Part shown: piece after piece, positions 48,121-60,689 of the stretch
Position numbering within the stretch: position 1 is the stretch's first letter
How the letters are laid out: every line of letters begins with the position of its first letter
From: Panagrolaimus kolymaensis
Lineage: Eukaryota > Nematoda > Chromadorea > Rhabditida > Panagrolaimidae
Direction of reading: 5' to 3'
DNA length: 64,000 nucleotides
Assembly: GCA_028622995.1 (NCBI GenBank)
Contig: JAJQJQ010000020.1
Coordinates: forward strand, 2,418,001 to 2,482,000
Notes under the pieces: model-generated
Seen by the model: only the letters and a program-made list of their open reading frames with translations
Database searches by the model: none
What the model was told of the DNA's origin: nothing
Made by a program: the position numbers and the translations under genes

Positions 48121-48400
48121 CACGAGCTATTCAAGTTTATGTTCCTTTTCTTGAATGGGCAATGCTTATTGTTTTTTTCTACTGATAATGGATGTGTTTC
48201 AATGCTGATCAAAATGATGTTTATTTGGTGATTTCTTTTATGTTTTACTCATTGGCAAACCACTGATGAGCCCGGGCCGAGGAGGATTTATGTTTTGCTT
48301 ATTTTGTTTTTGCTATAATGCTTTGCATTATTGCTTCTAATATTAACTTGTTATATGGTTAACGGGTGAAATAGCTTGTTAGTTATCACATTTTGAGAGA
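48121..48400 (+). repeat. Dispersed duplicate, copy A (contains permuted hammerhead motif 2)
   Basis: Aligns with 49837-50125 at roughly 80% by eye, including CAAGTTTATGTTCCTTTTCT, GTGATGTTTATTTGGTGATT-like text and the RNA motif. Upstream sequence is broken ORF-like (VYVPFLEWAMLI and then stops), so this may be the 3' end of a dead gene or element. Confidence 0.6.
48258..48375 (+). ncRNA. Permuted hammerhead-like RNA motif, copy 2
   Basis: Stem I AACCA (48258-48262) with UGGUU (48356-48360); core CUGAUGA (48263-48269); stem II GCCCG (48270-48274) with CGGGU (48363-48367); stem III GUUAU (48350-48354) with AUAGC (48371-48375); unpaired A at 48355; GAAA at 48368-48371. Relative to copy 1, stem II changes U-A to C-G on both strands, a compensatory change. 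Confidence 0.6.
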
Positions 48401-49836
48401 TGTTTGTGTTTTACCTTTATGTTTCAGGTGTTTTAGGATATCAAACGAAGAAATGAAAGAAAACAATATGCTTCAAATATGTATCTATTGTTGTTGTTTG
48501 TTTAATATTTGCAAAAGAGAAAGCAACAAGCTTACATAAATGTGAATGAAAACTAAGTTTTGAAATGAATTCTTTGTATGAAAGTTGTATAAAATAAGCT
48601 ATTTTCATGGAAGAAATGGATGATGTTACTAACCTAAAACTAATTTGCAGCAGCAAGGCATTAAGCTTTATTGCTTTTTTTTGTTGTTTGTTTTGATTTG
48701 TTGAATTCATGGACTTATTGTTGCACAAATGCACACTTCAAAAAAGAAGTTGAACTTTCATTCGTTCTTACTCAAAAAAGCAGCCAATGTTTTTTAAATG
48801 GTTTTTTCGAAGAGTTTCAAAGTCGTTTGCTTTTTGCTTTCTTTGGCCTTTCAACTTTCTTACTCGCGTTTTTCCGTGTAAATGAATGTCATGCAGTTAG
48901 TTGAGATGATTACACGAAAGCTTCTGCTCGCTTTTTTTTTTCAATCAAGAGAGCATGATGAAATCTCTCGCACCAAAAGCAAAAATTTTTGGTTTGCTCA
49001 ATCTTCTTCTTTACAATCGAATTTTTTTTTGTTTTTAACTTTGATGATTCTCGATTGATTTTTTCCCTCTTTTTTATGCTTCAAAATCCTTGCCCTTTTT
49101 TGCTTTTTATCTACCTTTATCTTTGTTGACGTGCAGAGAATCTTTCCAATGTTTTTGCTTGAACTTCTTTTACTTTCTTTCTTTTTTTTCGCCCATTTTT
49201 GATTCATCAAACAATGAGATTATTGCTGTAATGGCGATAGCTGAAACACTCAGTTTGTTGGATCATTTGGTTGTACAAAGCCATCATTCCTTTTTTATTC
49301 CCAATATGCCTACTTACTACTTTTCCTTTTTGTTCGTGATACTTACATATGTGTTTCGTGCTTTTTTTTCGCGTTTTTCCCTTCCCATTCTGCCTCATTC
49401 TTCTATTTGGTGCTCTTGGATAATCAATTGCTCGATGGTGTTTTTCTTCGAATGGAAATGTCACAGAAAATGGTGCTATGAATCATGTTATGGTGGATAT
49501 GAAGAAATCAAAGATGGTCTTTCGATGGAAATGATGATGAAAAAGGTGAATATGACAAAGCTGTTTATGATATGATCCAAGAAATGCTCTCAAGAAGCAG
49601 CAGCTGGTGAATGGTGTAAATGCTGAAAGAAATCAATGTTTATTTATCGATGGTTCTTACGATGACGATGATAATGATAGAAGTCTTGATATAGCTGATG
49701 TTATGTATGATCAAATGAAACTCAACCTATTGGAAATACTGGTATGTATTAATCTCGATTTAACCATCGTTTTTTAGGTATGTATTTGTGGCTTCGATGC
49801 TTGATTTGATATGATGTTACTTTTGATGATATCGAG

Positions 49837-50125
49837 CATGTTATTCAAGTTTATGTTCCTTTTCTTCGATGGACCATGCTTGTTGGTTTTCTCTATTGAT
49901 ATTGGATGCATTTCAATGATGATCATCGTGATGTTTATTTGGTGATTTCCTTTATCTTTTATGTTTTACTCCTCGGCAAGCCACTGATGAGCCCGGGCCG
50001 AGGAGGATTTATGTTTTGCTTATTTTGTTTTTGCTCTAATGCTTTGCATTATTGCTTTTAATATTGACTAGCGGTATGGTTAACGGGTGAAACCGCTTGT
50101 TAGTGATTAAACTTTGAGACATTTT
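49837..50125 (+). repeat. Dispersed duplicate, copy B (contains permuted hammerhead motif 3)
   Basis: Homologous to 48121-48400. Upstream, 49490-49560 resembles 48045-48110 (GGTTATGG..., GAAATCAAAGATGG), so the duplicated unit probably extends over several hundred bases. Confidence 0.6.
49979..50096 (+). ncRNA. Permuted hammerhead-like RNA motif, copy 3
   Basis: Stem I AGCCA (49979-49983) with UGGUU (50077-50081); core CUGAUGA (49984-49990); stem II GCCCG (49991-49995) with CGGGU (50084-50088); stem III GCGGU (50071-50075) with ACCGC (50092-50096); unpaired A at 50076; GAAA at 50089-50092. Stem III differs from copy 2 at three pairs, changed on both strands, while the bases between the arms are identical. 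Confidence 0.62.
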
Positions 50126-50464
50126 GTTTCAGATTATTTTAGGTTTCAAAAGAAGAAATGAAGATAATCAATGTTTTGTATTATTTGTTATTGTTTTGTT
50201 ATGTTTTTATGTTTTTTTGTTATAATAAAATAGTTGTTTTATAAACACTCCTTGTTTTTCTTTGACAATGAATAAACTTGAATGAATTGTCGAGCTATTT
50301 TGCTCGACTCATTAACCATATCTTTTGATTCTAAACCTTATGCCGACGGTTGTTCTTTTACCGTAATGATGATGCCCATCCATTTATTTTAAAAGTTTTA
50401 CCTAATGCATTAGATATTTAAATAAACATGTTTAAGACTATCATAAGTTAATACAATTGCTATA

Positions 50465-51184
50465 ATGGTTGGTAAAGAAGGAAAACTTCTCGTGGTACCT
50501 AAGAACTTCAAATGGGATATCTCCGTCCTAAACATCGCAATACTACAAGCTCCAATATCTGGACGAGTTGATTCATGGGCTAAAAGGGTTCGGTTGGAAG
50601 CTGGCACTTTGGTGAACATCATCGTGCATCATACGTGGGATCGTGTACAGCTAATGGCCGCATTAAACATCTTAACAAATATGCGATTGAGGGTCGTGGT
50701 AATCATCCCTGATATTCGTGACGATCGAGAAGAACTTGCTGAATTCCTGAGGAGAGATAGTCATGAAGTTCATGTTGTTCACAGCGTTGAAGAAATCAAC
50801 AATGTCATTGGTGGTGGTGCATCTCAAGCACAAGGTCGTCGAGAAGAAGATGAAAAGAAGGAAGAAGCTACTAAGGAGAAAGAAGATGAAAAGAAGGAAG
50901 AAGCTATAAAGGAGAAAGAAGATGCTGCTAAGGAAGAAGAAGATAAGAAAAAGAAAGAAGATGCTGATAAGAAGGAAGAAGAAAGAAAAAGGCAAGAAAG
51001 AAAGAGAAGAGCTAGGAAGATTATTGAGTTCAGGAAAGCTCTGAGAGAAGAAATTGATGAAGTTGATGGTGAAATTGCCAGAAAAAAGGCAAAAAAAGAA
51101 GCTGCTGCTGCGAAAGGCTGTGATTCTGGTGGTGAAAGCACTGATGATTATAGTGATGTTAGTGATTCACCTTGGGATTTTTAA
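50465..51184 (+). CDS. Intronless charged protein, WDF-tail family, copy 2
   Basis: 239 residues in one exon. It has the same architecture as the gene at 43244: N-domain (LLVVPKNFKWDIS, WAKRVRLEAGTLVNIIVHHTW, VVVIIPDIRDD, VHVVHSVEEINNVI), a K/E-rich helix with repeated EKKEEA/KEKEDE units, a basic RKRQERKRRARK patch and an acidic Ser/Asp tail ending SPWDF. The N-domain is about half identical to copy 1 by eye, whereas the 3' flanks of the two genes are much more alike than the coding regions. The coding parts have therefore diverged faster than expected, or the charged part is free to drift. No function assigned. Confidence 0.75.
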   Translation: MVGKEGKLLVVPKNFKWDISVLNIAILQAPISGRVDSWAKRVRLEAGTLVNIIVHHTWDRVQLMAALNILTNMRLRVVVIIPDIRDDREELAEFLRRDSHEVHVVHSVEEINNVIGGGASQAQGRREEDEKKEEATKEKEDEKKEEAIKEKEDAAKEEEDKKKKEDADKKEEERKRQERKRRARKIIEFRKALREEIDEVDGEIARKKAKKEAAAAKGCDSGGESTDDYSDVSDSPWDF

Positions 51185-51400
51185 AATTAATAATGTTATG
51201 TTGATTTATGTTGGTTATGTTGGTTATGTTGTTATAGTTGTTTTAAAAATAAATTAAAAATTTCAATTCCATTATATTTTTAAAAAAAGGTTTTTAATAA
51301 CAAAAGCATTAAATTATCAGATTAAAGAGAAAAATGAATTAAACTTAGCTTTAAAGAAACCACTATCACCTTGAGAAGAAATTTCTTCATGCATCCATCT
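51185..51400. repeat. Duplicated 3' flank without insertions (empty sites)
   Basis: Matches 43988-44032, 45863-45949 and 46141-46225 in order, with ATGTTGGTTATGTT repeated here. It lacks both the 1.83-kb Helentron-like element and the 191-bp MITE. Confidence 0.85.
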
Positions 51401-51525
51401 AAGAAACAGATAAATTACTTTATTTTATCCTATATTCCATTACATCATCTTTGAGCTTTGCATTTGTGAAAAAATTATTCAAATTTAAAAAAAAGTCAAT
51501 TGAAAAATTCAAAAAATTTGCTTTC

Positions 51526-52019
51526 CACCACCATTTTCTTCAGCATAGATCATTCTAGAAAAAGCGCGCGATCTATTTCGTTCTAAGAGTTTTTCCAATG
51601 AAACCAACGGGTAATTTTTAATGTTATCGTATGCTTTTTAATCGAAAATTACAATTTTTCACTAATTTTTATCTACAAATATTCTTGACCTATCTAATAC
51701 TAATAAAATATGAAAATAAAAAACGTTTCCTTGAAAGTTGTGAACAAAAACCATGGTTTAGGTTAATTTACTGATTTTGCAACAAAACAAGGTTTTTTAA
51801 ATCTTTTTTGGACTGCATTTAGCATTATTATCCCTTTTCTAACATATTTCAAACGATATTGGACATTAAAAGCAGAAAGATTAATCAAAACATGTTATTT
51901 TCGGCTAAAAAGCATACGATAACATTAAAAATTACCCGTTGGTTTCATTGGAAAAACTCTTAGAACGAAATAGATCGCGCGCTTTTTCTAGAATGATCTA
52001 TGCTGAAGAAAATGGTGGT
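51526..52019. repeat. Inverted repeat, 123-bp arms
   Basis: Arms 51526-51648 and 51897-52019 are near-perfect reverse complements (CACCACCATTTTCTTCAG and its complement at the outer ends), separated by 248 bp. The right arm runs into the start of the midasin-derived sequence. The arm reads VSLEKLLERNRSRAFSRMIY on the plus strand, so a piece of former coding sequence was probably copied in inverse orientation. Confidence 0.85.
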
Positions 52020-52161
52020 GTTTCATCCCAAAAAAAACATCTCACAACGAAAGAATCTAACGAAGTCCTTCCTCCATTTTTTCTCCAACAAAATTTTCAT
52101 TTCCTCGTTTTTTCTCTCGTGTTTTTTTGTTCATCCAATTTTACACAACTCTTGATTATAA

Positions 52162-55100
52162 ATCTTTACTTTTTTAGGATTAACGTTATCAATCTTTTGA
52201 AGAAATGCTTGGTTTCGTGCAAGACGCTTTTGGCGATCATGTTAGCTTATTGTTTTTTATTTTTGCCTGATGTTGCTGAAAAGCTGTTGGATATTTCTGT
52301 TGAACTTTCTCATTTGATGTTGGCTGATATTATTATCGATCGTGATTTGAATGCAAAGTTTGTGTTTACTTTACTTATCTTTATTCGTATTTATCTTTTT
52401 AGTGATTTGATTCGAGCTTGTCGGCGTCTCTCATCTTTACCTAAACTCAATGATAATCAGCAAATTTTTATTGAACTTTCTGACATTTATGTTCTTTCTG
52501 TTTCAAATCTTTCAAAAAGATCTCGTCTTGCTGCTGCTTTAGGCGAACGTTTATCAATTGCTGAACATCAAGCTGAAACACTTCTATGAAAACGTGATCC
52601 AGAAATTACTTTTTTGTCATGAATTTGTTAAATTTGAAACGGTTAAAATTCCTATAACAAAAGGATTTATGATTGCTAATTTATCATCCAAACGTTTTGG
52701 CATTACTCCTGACGCAAAAAGATTGATAGAAAGAATTGCAGTTTGTATTCAACAAGATGGAAAAGAAGCTATTTTACTTACTGGTGAAACAGGTGTTGGA
52801 AAAACAAGCGTCGTACAAATGATGGCTCTCTATACCAATACTAATTGGATGCTGTAAATTGAAGTCAAGATTCAGATTTCACTGATTTAATCGGAGGGTA
52901 ACTTTTTTGTTAAGGTTTTGATGTTTTTTAAAATTATTGTTTTAGCTTTAAACCTATTGGAGGATTAGAATTTCTTTCACCATTAGCTGAAACTCTTGAA
53001 CAACTTTTTAAAACTTCTTTTGATCAAGCAAAAAACGCCAAATTTTGTTCTAATTTTACTGTATGTTTTTTTCTTGATTCCATATTTTTAAAATAAAAAT
53101 TTTAGACACTTCTAACGCAAGAAAGATTTTCTGAATATTTGATGCTTACTGAAGGAACAGCTAAGAAAGCTATCGAAAATAAATGTGGGGATTCTCTTGC
53201 TTGGGCTGATGTATTAGTTCACTGCCAAAAACTTTCGAAATCTCTAAATTCAAGCAAATCTGCTCTTTCTTTTGCTTACGTCGAAGTAATTGTATCAAAA
53301 GCTGCAAAAAATGGTCATTGGCTTCTTGTTGGTGAAATCAATCTAGCTTCAAGTGAATGTCTTGATGCTATTTTTCATGTCTTTGATGGAAATCTTACAC
53401 GTCATCCAAACTTTCATTTATTTACATGTACCAATCCTGCATCTGATACTGGAAAGAAGAAACTTCCCATTGGTGTTCGAACACGCTTCACGGAATTATT
53501 TTCTCATGAACCAACTGATCGCAATCAACTTACAATCATCGTTCGAAATTTTCTTCCATCTTTTCAAAACCTGCATCATACACGTGTGCTTAACTTTTAC
53601 GATGAAATTAATGAATTTCTTCTCTCGAAAATACAGGTATTTCATAGTTATCTTTTAAAGCTTAAACTTTTTTTGTATTTTTAGTCTACGGAATCTTTGT
53701 CGATCGTTATCTTTTGCGGGTGATAATCTTTCTGGAAATCCTTATCGTTCACTTTATGAAGGCGTATCTCTGGTTTTTGGAAGCGATCTTGATAATGATG
53801 GAATGGTTAAATTTAGCAAAATTTTCTCCAAACATTTTGAAGGAGTACCAAATGGAATTGCACGTGCAACATTTGATGGCAAGAAAATGTATGTTTTTTC
53901 TTCTTCTTAATTTTCATCAAAGTTTTTTTTAGCTTGGTTAAAGGCTCTTATATTGAACATGGTGATAACTTACCTAAAAATGATCCTCGTTATGTTTACA
54001 CTGAATCAGCTAGAAAAAATTTAGAAAGATTGGCAAGAGCAGTTGATAGTGGAAGATTTCCATTTTTACTTGAAGGTGAAAAACTTCGGCTGGTACGTTT
54101 GAAATTATTTAACATAATTCAAAGAAATAAAAATCATCTTATTTTTAGGTAAAACATCGATGATTATGGATCTTGCTTTGGTAAATGGAAATATTGTACA
54201 TCGTATCAACGATCATGAACATACTTATGTTCAAAAATACATTGGCTGCTATGCACCTGATGAAAACGGAAAATTTACTTTCGTGGAAGGTGTTCTCTTG
54301 CATGCTGTTCGACAAGGTCATTGTGTTATTCTTGATGAATTGAATTTTGCTCCGCTAGAAGTTCTTGAAGCTCTTAATATAGTATGTTTATTATTATTAT
54401 TTATTGTACTTTTTTATTATTGTTTTTAGCTTTTGGACGATAATTGTGAACTGTTTGTTGCTGAACGAAATCTTCATGTTAAAGCTCATCCTCGATTCCG
54501 TCTTTTCGCTACACCAAATCCCGTAGGCACTTACGCTGGTGGTAAAAGACTTTCACGTGCATTTTTAAATCGATTTATCATTCTTCGATTTGATCATCCC
54601 CATTTTGAAGAACTTACTCAAATTGTTTGCACAAGATGTGGAATTGCTAATAGCCTCGCAGATTCTATGATTAAAGTTTTAACTGAACTTAAACAATGCT
54701 GTTCAAATGCTGGATTATTTAATGCTTATGATGGTCTTATGACGTTACGGTAAGATTTTCTCATTCTTTAACTTTCTTTACTTTTTGCTTTAGTGATCTT
54801 TTCCGTTGGGCTAATCGTCTTGCAAAGAGTGTGCGTGGAGATTGGAAAACAACTTACTGAAGGGACTGCTCACATGTTTCAACGTTTGGTATGCGTCGTG
54901 TGCTCGTTCTTTCTTGCAAAGCATGGCATTGCGATGAGTCGAATTTTAATGGTTGATGAAAGTGGATGTGGTAAAACGACATCGGCTCAACTTCTCTCTG
55001 ATTTAAAACTTTTAAGTATTAATTATCACAAACGTACTGAAACGTCTGATTTTCTTGTTTCTATTCGACCAAGTGCTGATGGTAGCTTCTTCTGGCAAGA

Positions 55101-58100
55101 TGGTGTTGTTGTACGAGCAATGAAAACTGGATATAAGCTACTTATTGATGAAATTTCGCTTGCTTCTTATGATGTCCTTGAAAGATTAAATCCTTTATTA
55201 GAATCATCTAGAACCATCTTATTAACCGACGCTGGAGCTGATGCTGAAAATGTTACTGCTCTTTCTGGTTTTCAAGTCGTTGCAATAATTAACCCTGGTA
55301 CGGATCATGGCAAAAAAGAACTGTCAAAAGCACTCAGAAATCGTTTTACCGAAATTTGGTTCAGTTGTGATCATCCTGTTGAAGACAACAAAAAGATTAT
55401 TACTGGAAGAATTACAATATTGGGTCACACAGTTGACGAAGAAGTGAAACATGTTATTAATGGAATTGTTGGATTCTTTATTAATTTTACCGAAAATTTC
55501 AATCATTTTCCCTACTGTTTTCTCAATTCGTAATATCATTGCTGCTGCTGATCTTTTCGTTGCTTGTAAAACTATGACTGAACTTTCGACTCATAGCGGT
55601 TTGGTTAACTCCTTCACTGAAGTTTTTGTTGATTCATTTGGTGTTCTCCCTACTCGAGCTTCTTACAATCCTTTGAAGTTAAAAAAGAAATGTCATCAAA
55701 TGGTAAGTATTTTTTGTTGTGTAAAATCTAGAGAAATATGGTTGGTTTTAGGTTTTATCTATTGTTAAAAAACATCAAATTATTCCTCTTGTGTAACTTG
55801 AAACTATTGAAAAGCCGTATTCTGTAATTTTTGGAGGATTTCCTGTTGAACTTGGAAGCTTTGCACCAGAAAACATACAACGTTATTCTTTTTCGACTCC
55901 TACTACCGCACAAAATCCTCTTCGAGTTGCTCGAGCACTCTTAAAAGCCATTATGCTTGAATGAAGTCCTGGTACTGGTAAATCCTATTGTTTCGTTAGT
56001 TAAAGTAACAGGCTATCAACTTATGCTTTTGAATTTGAGCGACCAAACCGACCTTGCTGATTTGTTTGAACACGATGTACCTTTTTCTAAACCAGATGGA
56101 AGTATTTCTTTTAAATGGAAAGATTGTCCAGTTCTAAAGGCTATCAAAGAAGGTTCATGGATTTTACTTGACGAAGTTTGTTTATTTTCATATTTAGTGT
56201 TCAAAACTTTTATTTTGTTTTTTAGCTAAATTTGGCTCATCAATCAGTGCTTGAAGGATTAAACTCTTGTTTTGATTTTCGTCAGGAGTTATTCATTGCT
56301 GAATTAAATAAGAAGTTTGTAATCAATTCTGATCAATGTCGATTTTTTGTTTGCCAAAATCCTCAAACTCATGGTGGTAACAGACGGGCTTTACCTAAGC
56401 CGTTTTTGAACAGCTTTACTTCTGTGAGTTTCTGCTTTTTCTTTTTTGCTTTTATATAATTCACTTTCAGATTTACATTCAACAATTTGGTCCGCAAGAT
56501 TTTTCTTTGATTTTTAACCAAGAATTACCAGACTCCAGATTAATCATTGAAAATATGATCCGATTCAATGATTAAATGCAACTGCTTGTTAAAAAAGAAT
56601 GTCCTGGTGTTGAATTCGAATTCAATATGCGTGATCTTCTTCGTTGGGCATAATTTATCCAAGAATTTCATGATATTTCTGTTGGAGCTGTAATTCTTTA
56701 CATCAATCGCTTACCATCCTTGCCTCTTCAACATTCTGCACGAACATGTTTTGGTATTGAAATGATTCGTCCTAAAGCAAATTTGTTCTTTGACGAGGAA
56801 AATGGTATCTGTTTTGGCCAAAAGAAGTTCACTTTATATGTTAAGGATTTGCCAAAACAAAGAAACTGATGCCTCTTAACTTCTTGGAACTTATGAACAA
56901 GTTTGTTTTATACTTTTGAGTTCAGAAATCATATTTATTTTTAAGTGCTTGATAATGAAATGATCGAAGAATGCTATGTTGAATTTTGTAACATTTTAAA
57001 ATTGCCAAAAGTTACTGAACTTTCAGAAGAACAATCTCAACTAATTTTACAAGAATTAGAATCCATTGAACCAACTGATATTCATCATCTTCGATGCATA
57101 GTCACTTAAATAGCTGCTTTAGTTAAAAACGGTAAGATTTTCTTCTGATTTGACTTATAAAATATCTTTTTATCTTTCAGCTGCTCAAGAAAAATTAAAC
57201 ATCATTGCTACTAAACTATCTAAAGTTTATCTTCGATCTGAATGGAGAAGCAGTATTTTTGTCGAAGCTTATCGTAATGGAGATTGGCTTCTAATTGAAG
57301 ATGTGAATTGTTGCAGTGCAGCTGTTGTGGATCGTCTTAATTGGTGTCTGAAGATGGTGGAAAGCTTGTTTTGTTGCCTGAACAAATTGATGGAAACATT
57401 GAAGAAATTAAACCATATCCATCTTTTCGTGTTTTCTTTACAATGGACGCTAAAAATGGTTTACTTTCACTAGCAATGAAAAATCGTTGCGTTGAATATT
57501 GTATCAATGAAGAAAACAACTGGTTTGGTGACTTCGACAGTGCTTTAAATGTTTTGCTGTTTAAAGAACCTCTAATGTGCTCAACTTTTGATGGAGAATG
57601 GGAATCTGAAACAGACATGGAGAAATTGAAAAATTGTTTAAGAACGGCTGCTCGCTCCAATGTCTCGTTGGAAGAAAGATTATCTGAATTTCCAAACGTT
57701 TGAAACTTACTTTCTCTTTATCAGACGCTATCAAAACTGATAAAGTTTCATTTAAAATCTTGCCACCTTCATCGCATCGTAATCCACCTAATCTTCTGTC
57801 TAAAAACCGAAAACTTCGTTTGCCATTTGCTGAACATCCTTTATTCATTCAAAGTTTTTGCTGTTGTTCCTGATGTTTCGTTTTCTGAATTGCAAATTGA
57901 AGAATTCAATAGAATAGCTTAACTTATGAAAATGGAAAATGTCGAATGTACCAAAGAATATGAACTTTCTATGTTATGTTTATCTATTTTAACGGCTTTA
58001 GAAGCTCGTGTTAATGAAGTCAGAGATGAATTTCCTGAAAAATCAAATTTGAAAGAAATCTCTGAGATCGTCACAACATTTTTAAATTCTGACTGTGGTG

Positions 58101-60600
58101 TGCCTTCAATGAAATTGGCTTCTTGGATTGAAAAAGTGCTTGGTTGGTTTACTTTTCTCTTCGCATAACCGTTTTTACCTTTTCTTTTTTAGAAAAATGT
58201 GATCTTTAGCAAAAACTTGATCCTCGACAGTACTCTTTAGTTCATCAGCTCAACGAAATACAAGAAATTTTGCTTGATTGGCGTAAAATGCAGGTTCATT
58301 CATGGAATCACATCATCAATGCTGTAAAAGAAGATTCACAAGCAATTGCCCTAACATTGGGTTTCCCAATTATCGAAACTCTTATGCAATGGCGTCACGA
58401 TTCAAATGAACCAAGAAATGTTTCAAATTTTCTCGCGATGGTTGTTGATTGGATTCAATCATCTACTCTTATTGACTTTGAATCACGTCTGAAAATAACA
58501 TCTTTTACAGCTGTTTTATCTGAAATCTTCTTTACCACTGACGATGAACTATCTAAACTTGCTTCTTCCTTGAAACCCATTATTTTCTATTTTTCTGCTT
58601 ATCTTCGAACGGTTGAAGAAAAAATCCAAAATAAACGAAAGGATGTCGTTCAAGAACTTGAAAATTTCGTAAATATTGTTAAATTCATGGAGTGTTAAAA
58701 ATTCTGCTGAAAAGGCTCATCAAAAGCTCTTCAAAATTGTCAAAAAATACAAAGTTTGTTTATCATTTGTCGAAAGTACTTTAATTTTCTTAATTTTAGC
58801 TCGGCGGAAGTGAAGAATTGTCTACTCTTTTCCTTTCATTTCTATCCAAAGTGTCACATCCTGTTACTATCGAAGTTTGTAAGAAGCCAAGTATTATAAC
58901 TACTGATCCTCGACTTAATTTCAATAACTTTTATCAACGCTTCTCCAATGTAGTTTTATCGCTTCCTGGTCTTCATGAGCCTGAATCGTTATCTGAATTT
59001 TGTTCTGACTATCTTGAAATTCTCAAAAAAGACGTTTACGCTGAAAAAGATGATGAAGGAAATGAAAAGCTGCAAGGTCGAGCCCTCTTTGATCGACAAC
59101 AACGCTTTGCTTCTCTTGTCAAACTCGCTGGTAAATTTGGACTTCGTAGTCGTCGTGCTGCGCCATTATCATCTGAAGAACTTCTTAAATCATCGCTTAC
59201 AATGGATGCTAAAGATAGTGGATTAAATGAAGAATATTTCCTTTCATGTGCTGTTGTACGAAATATGATTATGCGCCTTGTCAATCAACTAAATTCTCAA
59301 AAACAACCTCATATTATGAAACAAGTTAGCGTTCAAATGATTTCCCATATTCGTGGCTTAAATGAATATGGCTTTTCATGGTTGATTAATTCGGTACAAA
59401 CTTTCAAAAAGCTTCAAGAAACTATCATTGGGATTCGTTCTACAAGAGATCGTATAAATATTTTTGCTAAAAATGCTAAACGAACTCCTCCAATTTTCTC
59501 TGCTTCATCTCAATTCCAATATGCCTTCATTGAAGCACAATTACATGTTGATAAATCCATGGATATTGCAACTACGGTACAAAAATTGGTTCATGCTGCT
59601 CCTGATAAAAGTGTTAATTCAACTTTTAATGATGATGTCAATATCTTAAGCGATCTTCGTGATGTGGTAATTCATAAAGAACATTCGAAATACGATAACA
59701 TAAAATCAATGGCTGATAGTTTAGTCTCTTGTTTAGAACAAATGTCTTCATATTGTGATGGCTATGGTAAACGTACAGTTGGAGAATTATGGAAACTGTA
59801 AGTTTTGGGTTTCTTTTTTTTTCTTTTTTAGTATCAATATCCTTTTCAGGGACGATGGTGAAAGCTTCATTGCCGATGTTTTACAACAAGCTGAAATTGC
59901 ACTTTCAATTAATGCTGACCCTGATCTTTATAAACGTTTCACCGCAAATTTGGACCGAATTAAGTGTTATCTAACCGAATTTTCGACGATTGCTTGTAAC
60001 GAATATTCAATTTGTTCCACCTCATTTTGGCGAGGTTGATTTTATCACAAGCGATATTTTTCAGCGAAAGGTACAGCAAATTTTCAAATCCGTTGAATCA
60101 AAGATAGATGAAACTCAACAACCATTGAACATGTTCAAAAAAATTATTCTTGGTTGTAGCGCTGGTATTGACTTTGTTAAGGTATAATTCTATAATTTTG
60201 AATTGATTTTACCGTAATGTTTTAGGAAATAACTGAGCTTAAAGCTTTGGTGGATCAGCTTTGCAGAGGTTATTCTGTTTCATCTGTAAACTTATAACGA
60301 TATACAAGGCTTACAACCGAAATCTTGGAAACTCTTGAGCTTGTGCAATCAATTCTCATTCAATTTGCTAACTGGATTGCAGCATTCTATGTTCATTTCG
60401 GTCATATATCTTGTCAAATCTTGCAAAAAGGTTTAGTCAATTTCAAAGAAAGAAGAAAGCGAAGGTGGTCAAGGCAAAGAAATCGAGGATGTTGGAGGAG
60501 AAAATGCTGGCATGGGTGAAGGTCAAGGAATGAAAGATGTTTCTGAACAAATTGAAGAAACTGGACAAGTTGATGATTTAATGGTTTGTTTGTTTTTATA
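52162..60600 (+). pseudogene. Midasin (MDN1) duplicated pseudogene, AAA2 to acidic region
   Basis: Midasin is the giant six-AAA-ring ATPase that removes assembly factors from pre-60S ribosomes. In order I see: AAA2 Walker A GETGVGKTS (52783-52809) with Walker B changed to LLVGEINLA; AAA3 Walker A broken by a frameshift, with HVILDELNFAP-like Walker B (VILDELNFAPLEVLEALN); AAA4 DESGCGKTT and LLIDEISLASYDVLERLN; AAA5 LE-stop-SPGTGKS and WILLDE/LNLAHQSVLEGLN; an AAA6 remnant GDWLLIEDVN; the linker (KAHQKLFKIVKKYK); and the acidic stretch MGEGQGMKDVSEQIEETG. Introns with GT-AG ends persist, so it is not a processed copy. At least ten in-frame stops or frameshifts occur (near 52857, 55796, 55963, 56574, 56652, 57108, 57920, 58697). 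Other genes here use all three stops normally, so recoding is not the answer. AAA1 is absent. Confidence 0.9.
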
Positions 60601-60689
60601 GCCTTTATTACATTTTAAGTAATTCTTTTACATTTAGTATTCTTTTTTATTATTATTGCTTTTTACCATCCAATATTTTGGAATTTTAG

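Noticed and set aside
48371..48391. Copy 2 folded as an ordinary type I hammerhead using the downstream GUUAUC
   Set aside because: AUAGC could pair with GUUAU downstream, but stem I then fails, and copies 1 and 3 have no equivalent downstream strand.
52857..57110. Stop-codon reassignment or read-through to rescue midasin
   Set aside because: Stops of several kinds (TAA, TGA) replace unrelated residues and frameshifts are also present. Other genes in the window end at ordinary stops.
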